NCBI GenBank assembly: GCA_029844215.1
Contig: CM056736.1
Coordinates: 58,589,562 to 58,653,561 of the forward strand
From: Przewalskia tangutica
Taxonomy: Eukaryota > Streptophyta > Magnoliopsida > Solanales > Solanaceae
Direction of reading: 5' to 3'
Length of the DNA: 64,000 bases
Shown: piece after piece, positions 25,062 through 35,792 of the stretch
Layout of the letters: each line of letters begins with the position of its first letter
Position numbering within the stretch: the first letter of the stretch is position 1
The notes under the pieces: generated by a model
Databases searched by the model: none
Seen by the model: only the letters and a program-made list of their open reading frames with translations
Told to the model about the DNA's origin: nothing
Translations under genes and position numbers: made by a program

Positions 25062-25700
25062 TATTTCGTAGTCCTCTATCCTCCTCTTTTTGCTAACAAT
25101 GTCCTTCTGAACTTTACATAGCTTGGCATCTGCTCTAGTGCTTCAGCAAACGGGATATTGAGTTGCAATTGTTTGAGAATTTCCACAAATTTAGAGAATT
25201 GTTTGTCAAGAGAACATGTATTTAGCCTCTCGGGGTACGGTATCTTCACCTGGGCGTTTCACAACACTTCCACTTATTTCAACCTCGGGCTCTAGCGCCA
25301 TGCTCGAGATTCGGCACCGTGGCGCCTAAAGTTCTGTACTGTCCTAGAATCTTCGGCACCGCGGCGCTGCTCGATCGGCACCGCGGCGCTGCTCGATGGC
25401 GTCGCGGCGCTGCAGCTGCTGCGAATTTTCTGCTTCCACTGATTCGGCATTTTTCAGGTCAATCGCCTGACATTGCTCTTTTATATTTCCTCCAATATGT
25501 GCAGAGTGCTTTTCTTGCATTCTGCTTCTCAGCATGCCCGCGAGTTGTCCTATTTGCGTTTCCAAATTCTTCAAGGACACTCGCTTCGGCCCATGAATCG
25601 AGTTTGGTGCCTAGTTAACCCGAGTATGGTCGTCAGAACCCATCCCCGCTTCTTGTGGGGCCAGAGGATTACCTTGTTGATAGTAGTAATCCGTGTCTTC
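25062..25700 (-). pseudogene. gag C-terminal remnant (element D)
   Basis: The minus strand reads SLKNLETQIGQLAGMLRSRM at 25580-25500, the conserved end of Athila/Tat gag. A 21-24 bp GC-rich repeat (CGGCACCGCGGCGCTGCTCG) occurs at 25360-25425 within it. The distance from the primer site to protease is under 0.8 kb, too short for this clade's gag, so the capsid-coding part is deleted. Confidence 0.78.
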
Positions 25701-25834
25701 AGGATCCCTGAGATGAATCAAAACCAACAAACGGATCACGGCGCACTGGTTTTCACAAATAAAAGATAAAAAAAAACAAAAAAAAAACCAAATTAGAAAT
25801 TAAGAATAGATAAAATGATATTGAACTACGCCAA

Positions 25835-25852
25835 TCCCCGTCAACGGCGCCA
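25835..25852 (-). other. primer-binding site of element D (tRNA-Asp)
   Basis: The minus strand reads TGGCGCCGTTGACGGGGA. One mismatch separates it from TGGCGCCGTTGCCGGGGA, the complement of the plant tRNA-Asp(GUC) 3' end. It lies 6 bases inside the LTR terminus at 25859. Confidence 0.9.
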
Positions 25853-25858
25853 AAAACT

Positions 25859-26233
25859 TGATGCGCGATTTATGCATACACTAACGCAAGTGCACGTGTC
25901 GTGTCAAGTAATATAGTCTAGAAGACCGAGTTATCGTCCTCAGGGATTAGTGTTCAATGCTCAAATTCTATTCTATGGTATCTATTTGGTAACCGATGAT
26001 TGATAAGTTGTTTATGACTATAATTATGAAAGCTAATTAAACTACGTTGTTTTACTTCAGTAATGGTGAAAATAGGGCTTCCAAATCTCCTCAACTATCC
26101 GCTTAACTTACTTATTAATGCAATTAATTATGGTTCTTCTTCTGTTTTGAGATAGCAGGTTAGCTAAGCCGTTTTATACTCCTGTTAAGGTAATATAAAC
26201 ACTCAACCCCAATATAGAACCTTTCTACCTTTC
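25859..26233 (-). repeat. 5' LTR of element D, first part
   Basis: It starts TGATGCGCGATTTATGCATA next to the primer site, and is interrupted by element E after CTTTC at 26229-26233. It continues at 39129, for a total of about 1.2 kb. Confidence 0.85.
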
Positions 26234-28351
26234 TGTCACGCCCCGAACCCCGGGCCCGTGACTGGTGCCCTACCTGGGCACCCTTCTACCTTAACAACTA
26301 AGTAAACTGCGGAAATTAAATAACACCTCATTTTTTTTTAAACCAACGTACGTGCAAGGGCAAAGCCGATAAGGCTGCCATAATATACATAAACAAAAGA
26401 CAATACACTGTACATGAGTCCAATCCCACATATGAATACAGACCTCTAAGAGTTATACTGAACTATGACGGGACAAGGCCCCGCTGCACTGTGAATCGCA
26501 TAAAAGCCTGCATCAAGGATCTATACCAAAAAGATAAACTCCGAGCAGAGGAGCTATCCAAAACTCGAGCAGGTCCTACACTGCCGATCACCAAATCTGC
26601 ACCTAAACTCGCAGATGAACGCAATTCCAAGGAGGTCAAGACAAGAATGTACCAAGTATGTGAAATCAAAATACGTAATTACATCATAAGTTTAAAACAA
26701 AGCCGAGACATATATGATAATCAAAATACGATAATCAGGCCTTACTAACAATGAGAGTAAATAGTAGTATACTTACAATATAAAATAGGAAGCTCACGAT
26801 CAAAGCAGACCACCCGCCCGCAGATGTCATTAAGCAATCCTACTCCGGGACTATTTCACCCGTGATAGGTCGCGTGGGCCCGCATGAGGTATTCTCGCAT
26901 GGGACTATTTCACCCGCATAAGCCCTTACGGACTCGCATGAGGTATTCCTCGTGATAGGTCGATCCGCGCGCACGGGACTATTTCACCCGCATAAACCTC
27001 ATGGACTCGCACGAGGTATTCCTCGCATCGTGGGTAGCAAATCCACTAATATGCAAATGCCACAAACCCGGGGAATGACCCCGTAATGAATGATATACCA
27101 CTAGCACAAAACCGGCTATTATCAGCACACATAGGCAATTCTCAATTAAACAAGCCAAAGTACTTATCAAGGCACACATAGAATAATTCTCAATTAAACA
27201 AGCCAAAGTACTTATCAAGGCACACATAGAATAATTCTCAATTAAACAAGCCAAAGTACTACGTGACGACATTCTTTTCAAAAGACTCCTTTCTATGTAA
27301 AACCCCAAGATACTAACACCCGTAGTATCAAGATGTGTCTATTTTTCAAAGTAAGTTACTACACTTTTAGAAACTCGTTTCAAAGCTTGAAACCAAGTAA
27401 CTTCAAATTTTCACAATCTAGGCAACTTATGCCCATTAATCAAAATAGACAACTTTCTAAACCTTCCATAAAGCCGTTATAACCAACTTCCCATAAAGCC
27501 GTTATAACCCTTTATGGTTTTTAGACAATTTCATTCTTTTTATAACCAGGAGACTTATACTTAAAACCAAGTATCACAAACTTTCAAATCAAGTTCCTTA
27601 ACTTTCAACATACTTCGAGTCTCTTAATATATAGAAAACAAGTTTCTTCTACTTTTAAACCTCAAGTAACTCACACCTTTAAAACAAGTTACTTCTCTTA
27701 AATCATGTCATTTCTCCTCTTTTAAAACAATTAAGTAAATCACTCCTTTGAGTCCCCTAAAGTCATTATAATGACCTTTAGGTTTTGGAACTAAGGCACT
27801 AGCCAAAAGGTTTGGAAACCACTTCCTTTTCAAGACTCTATGTACTTTAAGTAAAATACTTCCACTCTTAAGAATCCAAACTTCACTAAGGCAATGGATT
27901 ATACAACTTACAATTTAAACATCAAAGTACAATCAAGGAAGTACATAGAACAAATTCTATTTTAGGCAATCCAAATACAACCAAGGAATGGATCATTTAA
28001 GGAGTAGGACATACTTTCTTTATCTTAAGGAATCATGCTAGAAGAGGAGATAGTTCACATACCTTTTCGGCTAAATCCACAAGCTAAGCCGAATACGCCG
28101 TACGTAGAATTGTCAACCTATAATGGTCACAACATGACTATCAATTTCTAGTCTCTAACGTAGAATAATACTAAGTAAACGGTCTCTTATTCTACGGAAA
28201 ATCGGGCAGCACCTCCTTTGTTTCTACTTACTTTGCCACCTTTTTCAAGGCCGAATACAATAACCAACACGCCACATTTAAGGCTCAAAACAACAACCAA
28301 TCAAAGGGGATTACACGCCTTACAATACGTGTAAAATTCCGCCCCACAATT
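26234..28351 (-). repeat. 3' LTR of element E, first part
   Basis: It begins TGTCACGCCCCGAACCCC, followed by GGTGCCCTACCTGGGCACC, a hairpin with a 7-bp perfect stem and 5-base loop. It runs to 28351, where F is inserted, and resumes at 32634. It pairs with 35793-37914. Confidence 0.9.
26845..27265 (-). repeat. two minisatellites in 3' LTR of E
   Basis: The first (26845-27020) repeats GGGACTATTTCACCCGCATA with GACTCGCATGAGGTATTCC, about 57 bp per unit, three copies. The second (27130-27265) repeats a 49-bp unit containing AATTCTCAATTAAACAAGCC and AAGTACTTATCAAGGCACAC, about three copies. The partner LTR holds the same two arrays at 36405-36600 and 36690-36830. Confidence 0.85.
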
Positions 28352-29034
28352 TGTCACGCCCCGAACCCCGGGCCCGTGACTGGTGCCCTACCTGGGCACA
28401 CTTATACCTTAACAACTAAGTAAACTGCGGAATTTAAATAACACCTTTTTTTTTTTTTTTAAAACCAACGTACGTGCAAGGGCAAAGCCGACAAGGCTGC
28501 CATATAATATACATAAAAAAGACACAACACTGTACATGAGTCCAATCCCACATATGAATACAAACCTCTAAGAATTTTACTGAACTATGACGGGACAAGG
28601 CCCCGCTGCATCCATAATCGCATAAAAGCTCAGATCGAAAGAACTTATAACAAAAAGATCAACTCCCGAACAGAAGGATCTATCCAATACTCTGAGAAGG
28701 GCCCTACACCTGTCGATCACCAAACAGCGTACCTAAACTCTGGCGCAGAAACGCAGCTTCAAGGAGGTCGATGAAGAATGTACCAAGTATGTGAAATGCA
28801 GTAATCAGTAATGAAATCATAATCCTAAACAAAACAGGAGACATGTATGATTGCCAACCTACAGTACACAATACATAAGCAGTCATATCAAGTCAGGGAC
28901 GCATGCCCTCAAAGTCACTACTCAAATAACAGTACACAGTGCCTTACTAACAATGAGTGTAAATAAGAGTATACCTACAACATAAAAATAGGAGACTCAC
29001 GATCAAATCATGGGTAGCAAATCCATGGAAACAA

Positions 29035-29265
29035 GTGGTATAACGTCTTGGGGGTTTACCCCTCATTTATACTCTTACCCTGAGGCAGGTGGTATAACGT
29101 CTTGGGGGTTTACCCCTCATTTATACTCTTATCCTGGAGAAGGTGGTAAAGTAGGTGGTATAACGTCTTGGGGGTTTACCCCTCATTTATACTCTTACCC
29201 TGGAGAAGGTGGTATAGCGTCTTGGGGGTTTACCCCTCACTTATACTCTTACCCTATCTCAACCG
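29035..29265 (-). repeat. about 50-60 bp minisatellite in F, four copies
   Basis: The unit contains GGTGGTATAACGTCTTGGGG and TTTACCCCTCATTTATACTC. Copies start near 29034, 29086, 29155 and 29208. The reverse complement of this unit occurs in LTR A at about 3900-3945. The repeat makes a long spurious ORF. Confidence 0.9.
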
Positions 29266-29639
29266 ACCGTCATACAATAAATAAGCAAGTTAGAAATCCC
29301 CCTAACTTCTTATTAGTCTTATTCATCTACACTCTCATTTTAGTCTCCTTAAGGCACTAACATGTCTTTTATAAAGATCCGGGAATCCAACCCGCCTCCT
29401 GGTCACATGCCCCGGAATCCCACATCGTAAGCATGTCCAAGGAGTAACACAAATAATGGAAGCATACCCGTGGAATCCCACATCACCGCTGCACGTCCAA
29501 GTAAACTCACAACAAGACAGCCGACCCTCCAACCGAGAGTCGCGGCAACGTAATAAAACATAATACTTGCACTCAAAGGCTATCACCAGCACACATAGGC
29601 AAGTTCATAAAATCTATAGACTTTCATTTTTATAAACTC

Positions 29640-29830
29640 AAGGCACTTAGAGAATAATTCCCATATAAACAAGCCAAAGTACTTATCAAGGCACACATAG
29701 AATAATTCTCAATTAAACAAGCCAAAGTACTTATCAAGGCACACATAGAATAATTCTCAATTAAACAAGCCAAAGTACTTATCAAGGCACACATAGAATA
29801 ATTCTCAATTAAACAAGCCCAAGTACTACG
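29640..29830 (-). repeat. 49-bp tandem repeat in F, four copies
   Basis: The unit has AATTCTCAATTAAACAAGCC followed by AAGTACTTATCAAGGCACAC. Copies are nearly perfect. It is the same array as in E's LTRs, expanded by one unit. Confidence 0.9.
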
Positions 29831-32633
29831 TTCGTACATTCTTTTCAAAAGACTCATTGTTATGTAAAACCCCAAGATACTAACACCCGTAGCATCAAGG
29901 TGTGTCTATTTTTCAAAGTAAGTTACTACACTTTTAGAAAACTCTTTTCAAAGCTTGAAATCAAGTAACTTCAAATTTTCACCATCTAGGCAACTTATGC
30001 CTAATAATCAAAATAGACAACCTTCTTAACCTTCCATAAAGCCGTTATAACCAACTTCCCATAAAGCCGTTATAACCCTTTATGGTTTTAGACATATTCA
30101 TTCCTTTTTTTATAACCAAGAGGCTTATACTTAAAATCAAGTATCACATACTTTAAAACTCTTCAAGTCCCTTAACTTCTTATTAAAACTTAAGACATCC
30201 TTAAAACTTTCAAAGAAGTGAGTTATTCCCCTAACTCACCCGACTTGGCTATTTTAAAACAAGTAAAGGATATCAAGGTTTTGTACGTCTACCGTACTAT
30301 ATACGTGCAACTAGTCATGCTAAAAAAATAGGAAAAGTTCTACATACTTCTACTCTTTAAAACAAATGACTCTCTTTAGTATAAAACTTCCAAGATACTA
30401 TTAACCATAGTATCAAGTCCAAATTACATTTCAAGGCAAGTCACAATACCTTTAGAATTAAAGTTAGGTTTCTAAATCAAGTGACTCCTTTTATTATAAA
30501 ACCTTAGGCAATTGATGCCTTAAAATCAAATTGCCTTTTCATTAAAATCAAGTCATTTATCTTCCCATAAAGCAATTATAACCAACTTCCCATAAAGTCG
30601 TTATATTCACTTTATACCTTAGCCAAATACAATTTCCTATCCAAGGGACTTATACGTTTAAAACGAAACAAGTTTCTTAACTTTCAAAATACTTCAAGTC
30701 TCTTAATATTTAGAAAACAAGTTTCTTCTACTTTTAAACCTCAAGTAACTCACACCTTTAAAACAAGTTACTTCTCTTAAATCATGTCATTTCTCCTCTC
30801 TTAAAACAATTAAGTAAATCACTCCTTTGACTCCCCTAAAGTCATTATAACGACCCTTAGGTTTTGGAACTAAGGCACTAGCCAAAAGATTTGGAAACCA
30901 CTTCCTTTTCAAGACTCTATGTACTTTAAGTAAAATACTTTCACTTTTAAGAATCCAACTTCACTAAGGCAATGGATTATACAACTTACAATTTAAACAT
31001 CAAAGTACAATCAAGGAAGTACATAGACCAATTTCTATTTTAGGCAATCCAAATACAACCAAAGAATGGATCATTTAAGGAGTAGGACATACTTTCTTTA
31101 TCTTAAGGAATCATGCTAGAAGAGGAGATAGTTCACATACCTTTCGCTAAATCCACAAGCTGCCGAATACGACGTGACGAAGTGTCAACCTATAATGGTC
31201 ACAACAAGACTATCAACTTCTAGTCTCTAACGTAGAATAATACTAAGTATACGGTCTCTAATTCTACGGAAAATCGGGCAGCACTTCCTTTGTTTCTACT
31301 CACTTTGCCACCTTTTTCAAGGCCAAATACAATAACCAACATTCCACATTTAAGGCTCAAAACAACAACCAAACAAAGGGGATTACATGCCTTACAATAC
31401 GTGTAAAATTCCGCCCCACAATTCATACGAAGTAGTTTACTACTCACAAGCCATTCTCGGCCAACAATAACACAACACAAGTCCTTTTCCAATCCTTTTC
31501 CAATTCCAAGTTCTAAGGTCTAACATGTTATATAGCCATAAAAAACTTCAACAACTACAATTTCCTTCTTTATACAACATGCGACGACTTAAACTAATAA
31601 TCAACTTGAATTCCAATCTTAAGGCTAAACATGCTAGTTTTTGGATTAGGGTTCCAATAGACAATACACTTATCCAACTACATAATATATAACTCATGCT
31701 TGCTAATATCCATAACTACAACAATAAGTAAACCTTAATTGCTAAAACGACAAAAGTTATACCTTTATAAGCCCTTAAAATTTCCAAGATTCAAAGTCGC
31801 GCCGTAGAAATTCTTAGCTCCTTTCCTTATGTTTCAATCCGCTCCAAGCACTCCTTAGAAGCCTATGAAGAACCCATCTTCAAGTTCCAACTTCAAAGTT
31901 GAAGAACTCCTTAAGTTTCCGCCTTGCGACTAATACGAAAACGCCGTTTTTCCGAAATCTTTCTATTGAGATATCCTTACAATACCCTTAGGGACATTGG
32001 GTTTAAGTCTTGTGAATAAAGAACCAAAATTGCAAAATTTTGTCTTCCAAAAGACCACAAAGCCGAGAGCAACCTTTGAAGAACAAGGTGTTCTCTAATT
32101 TTTCTAAGTGTAGAAATGCCAAGTCTTGCTACTTAGGATGATATATAACACATTGGAGGGTTTAGATTAAAACACTTGTTAAAATTGGATGAATGGGATC
32201 AAGCCAAATGGCTCTTGACTTGGTCAACAATGTCAAGCTCTTAATTAGCAAGACTTTGTCATCTACACATTGGTCAAATGACCATTATACCCTTACTAAA
32301 AATCATCCAAGACCTTATGTGGGGGTGCCACGTGTCACCCTCTCATTCGTCCATAAAATTCCGTAACCCTCGTGGGCCCCACAAAACGTAAAATCCCTCG
32401 GGTGGGCCCCACGTGACCAAATCCGTAAAAATAAATTTCCATAATGTTAATAAGTTTCATACTCTTCAAATAATACATTTTGAGAATTCAATTCTCAACA
32501 ACGAACATTTTTCCTTTCCGACGTTCGGAAGATTTTCCGTCGGAAAAACAATTCTTCCTTTCGTACTAATTTCCAAGTCTTGATTCCTTACGTACATTCT
32601 CTTATACATGTCCTGGACTTACGGGGTGTAACA

Positions 32634-33842
32634 TTAATACGAAGTAGTTCCATATTCAAGCCATTCTCGGCCAACAACATAACCAACAATTCAAAGTCTT
32701 TTCCAATCCTTTTCCAATTCCAAGTTCTAAGGGCTAACATGTTATATAGTCATAAACAACTTCAACAACTACAATTTCCTTCTTTATACAACATGCGACG
32801 ACTTAAACTAATAATCGACTTGAATTGTAATCTTAAGGCTAAACATGCTAGTTTTCGGATTAGGGTTCCAATAGCCAATAAACTTATCAAACCTTATAAT
32901 AAATACCTCATGCTTGCTAATATCCATAACTACAACAATAAGTAAACCTTAATTGCTAAAACGACAAAATTTATACCTTTACAAGCTCTTAAAATTTCCA
33001 AGGTTCAAAGTCGCGCCTTAGCAATTCTTAGCTCCTTTCCTTATGTTCCAATCCGCTCCAAGCACTCCTTAGAAGCCTATGAAGAACCCATCTTCAAGTT
33101 CCAACTTCAAAGTTGAAGAACTCCTTAAGTTTCCGCCATGACTAATACGAAACGCTGCTTTTTCCAAATCTTTCTATTGAGATATCCTTACAATACCCTT
33201 AGGGACCTTGGGTTTATGTCTTGTGAATAATGGAACAAAATTGCAAAAAATTTGTGTGGGACATTAGGTGAACCCGAGAGCACTTAGCAAGAACAAGAAA
33301 TGTTATGATATTTTCTAAGTGTTGGAAGACCTTGTCTTGCACTAGCTTAGTATATATAACACAATGGATGGCTTAGATTGCAACACATGAGTGGCTAGGA
33401 TGAGTTTCACTAGGATCAATCCCAAGTGGCAAGTTGACTTTGGTCAATAATATCAAGCTTTGAAAACTTATCTTCTACCATGGTCAATGACCATTTTACC
33501 CTTACAATAAACGTCCAAGACCATATGTGGAGGGTGCCACGTGTCGCCCTCTCATTCGTCCATAAAATTCCGTAACCCTCGTGGGCCCCACAAAACGTAA
33601 AATTCCTCGGGTGGGCCCCACATGACCAAATCCGTAAAAATAAATTTCCATAATGTTAATAAGTTCCATACTCTTCAAATAATGCATTTTGAGAATCCAA
33701 TTCTCAACAACGAACATTTTTCCTTTCCGACGTCCGGAAGATTTTCCGTCGGAAAAACAATTCTTCCTTTCGTACCAATTTCCAAGTCTTGATTCCTTAC
33801 GTACAGTCTCTTATACATGTCATGGACTTATGGGGTGTAACA
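32634..33842 (-). repeat. 3' LTR of element E, second part
   Basis: It continues the LTR after insertion F and ends TGGGGTGTAACA at 33842, directly before the polypurine tract. It pairs with 37915-39123. Confidence 0.9.
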
Positions 33843-33855
33843 TTCTTCCCCCCTT
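33843..33855 (-). other. polypurine tract of element E
   Basis: The minus strand reads AAGGGGGGAAGAA before the 3' LTR, preceded by GGGGACGAATGTCTCTAAGG. Confidence 0.9.
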
Positions 33856-34859
33856 AGAGACATTCGTCCCCGAATGTTCTTAGTCGGGTTTCAAGCTATA
33901 CCCACTCCGGCACAATCTCTATACTATGCCTATAAATCAATACTCCACAAGACTAACGATGCCACATATGGCCATCACCTAACATACGTAAACATATCAA
34001 TGGACCTTCCGTCCGCGGCCCCTTCTCACAAAACTCGAAGGTTACAGTCTTCTAAAACATGAGATCCTTAGATGTTCCTTTATTCTCTTACTTGTCATTC
34101 TTTCTCGTACTTCTAAACTTATTTAGTAAACGTACAACATCTCAAATATTGTTTATGTTCCCCAATCCTTCGAATTACCATCCAAACTTGGCCATATTGT
34201 TACTTACATTCCCGTTAAGGCCCTTCTCGGTCCTTACGACCTGATTCTGGTGGAACGCGTACACAAACTCGTACAACGATTAACTAAACTTGGGCCTTGC
34301 ATCCTCGTGACCCTATCACATAGCGGGACCACTACCAACTGACATCACCCCATTCCATACTACCGGTTGACACGAGATGAGTCCATAACCCGACCCATCG
34401 TCATACTTAACTTCTCATTCTTAGTCTGGAATAAATCTCTCTCTTATCTCAAGGTACTTCTCATCCTATCCCCCTATTCACTAGAGGTTCGTCACATAAG
34501 CCAAAGCATTTCTACTGTACAATCTTCCCTATCGGTCCTTACACTGTTACGGGATAATTACAACTTGTGAACTCTACACAACTATAGTCTCAGTTCACTT
34601 ACCATTCTTGTCAACATTCTTAACTTCTCACTTTACTAATCAAGGTATCCCTACCTCTGGGGTACTATCACTTTACAACTCTAGCAATAAAGGGAAAACA
34701 TATACGCTAGGGTAAAATCTGAATCTATCAATGCACGTATGATTCAAAAGAATCGAAATATACCTGTAACCCCGTGCGATGTCGCCTCCTGATCCTGCCC
34801 AGTAGTCACGTCATCTCTGCGGTTCGAAGGACCGCCAGAACTATAAACTCCACCCTGAC
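33856..34859 (-). other. non-coding block in place of pol (element E)
   Basis: About 1 kb between gag and polypurine tract without pol motifs or a convincing frame. The stretch at 34200-34420 aligns with 8040-8260 of element B. It may carry packaging or expression signals, but nothing in the sequence proves this. Confidence 0.75.
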
Positions 34860-35586
34860 CTCTACCACGGCTGGCTGATATCCAACACCTTGCTCGGGGA
34901 CGACACTTGTGAGTAAAGGGAACCAACTACCGGCCTCATAGGCTGAGCCACCTCACCGGTGCTCCTTCTAAAAGGACATACCCTCCGAATATGGCCCGGA
35001 CGACCACAATAAAAACAAACACCTGTGCCATAACGGCATTTCCCCGAATGACGCTTACCGCATCTGAAATACTGAGGAATAGGTGGCCTCGACTGAGGAA
35101 GTCCTCTGCTCCTCTGAGAACCTCGACCCCTGGAGCTTGGACCGGCTCCTAAATACCTTGTGGAGTCCAATCTCCCACCTGTGAGCTGCGGGGGTATGTA
35201 CTGGGTAGGCCGAACGAATATCCCACTCGCCGCCGAGGCCGCCGTCCAAAACTCACCGGATAACCAACCGGTCTAGCCTCTTACGCTGATCTCCTCTTCG
35301 CCTCTACCCTCTGTATACTGCTCGCATCGCCGAATAACTTCTTCTTGGTGAAATCAGTAGCACCGCTTATCTTGGTCAATAACATAATTGCTTCCTCGCG
35401 ACTATAGTCTTATCCTAATCGAGAAACTGGAGGCTCGTGCTGGGCCTCAAAACTCGCGCAGAAGAACTCGCCGATCATGCAGACAACATCCGGTATACCC
35501 TGGGCACGAGCCCTATCAACTCTCCGAGTCTGACTGGTAGCTCCTGCTACTCTTTTGCCCTTCGGGCGCCGTTCTCCTCGAGGCAT
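34860..35586 (-). pseudogene. Ty3 gag, internally deleted (element E)
   Basis: The start at 35586 reads MPRGERRPKGKRVAGATS, like the gag starts of B and C. The 3' half (35170-34862) is well preserved: a first partial knuckle FRCGKRHSGKCRYGTG followed by the zinc knuckle CFYCGRPGHIRRVC at 34976-35017 (C-x2-C-x4-H-x4-C complete). About 0.6 kb of capsid-coding sequence present in C's gag is absent, and frames change between the start and the knuckle. RNA binding could survive in the knuckle part, but particle assembly by this gag alone is unlikely. Confidence 0.82.
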
Positions 35587-35777
35587 ACCATGTAACACAA
35601 AAATACGTCAGAGAGGAATTACCTTACTAACACAGCTCTATGGCACGATCTTAGAGTGAGAAGAATAGAAACCAACTCCTAAATGTCCTGTAGCCTCCTG
35701 TTTATGGGTGTGGCGCGCAACACACCGATAATCAAGACTCTACTAGACACGGTCTGTAGACATTCCGAGGACTGACT

Positions 35778-35789
35778 GCTTTGATACCA
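35778..35789 (-). other. primer-binding site of element E
   Basis: The minus strand reads TGGTATCAAAGC, one mismatch from the initiator tRNA-Met site, three bases inside the LTR terminus at 35793. Confidence 0.9.
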
Positions 35790-35792
35790 TTC

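Larger units (their letters stand above)
28352..32633 (-). repeat. LTR-type insertion F (probable solo LTR, 4.28 kb)
   Basis: It has both termini of the family (TGTCACGCCCCG at 28352 and GGGGTGTAACA at 32633) and no internal region. It is about 0.95 kb longer than E's LTRs. The extra length comes from longer minisatellites and from a second copy-like stretch near 30340-30720 repeating the motif order of the preceding AT-rich part. The flanks CAATT and TTAAT do not make a clean 5-base duplication: compared with the empty site at 37910 about 3 bases are missing on the right. Confidence 0.8.

Noticed and set aside
29010..29360. 116-codon ORF with four repeats of SWGFTPHLYSYP
   Set aside because: The repeat is the DNA minisatellite of LTR F read in one frame; other copies lose the frame.
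32580..32945. 121-codon ORF, with a shorter copy at 38018-38224
   Set aside because: It is in the LTR of element E. Conservation between the two places only reflects LTR identity.
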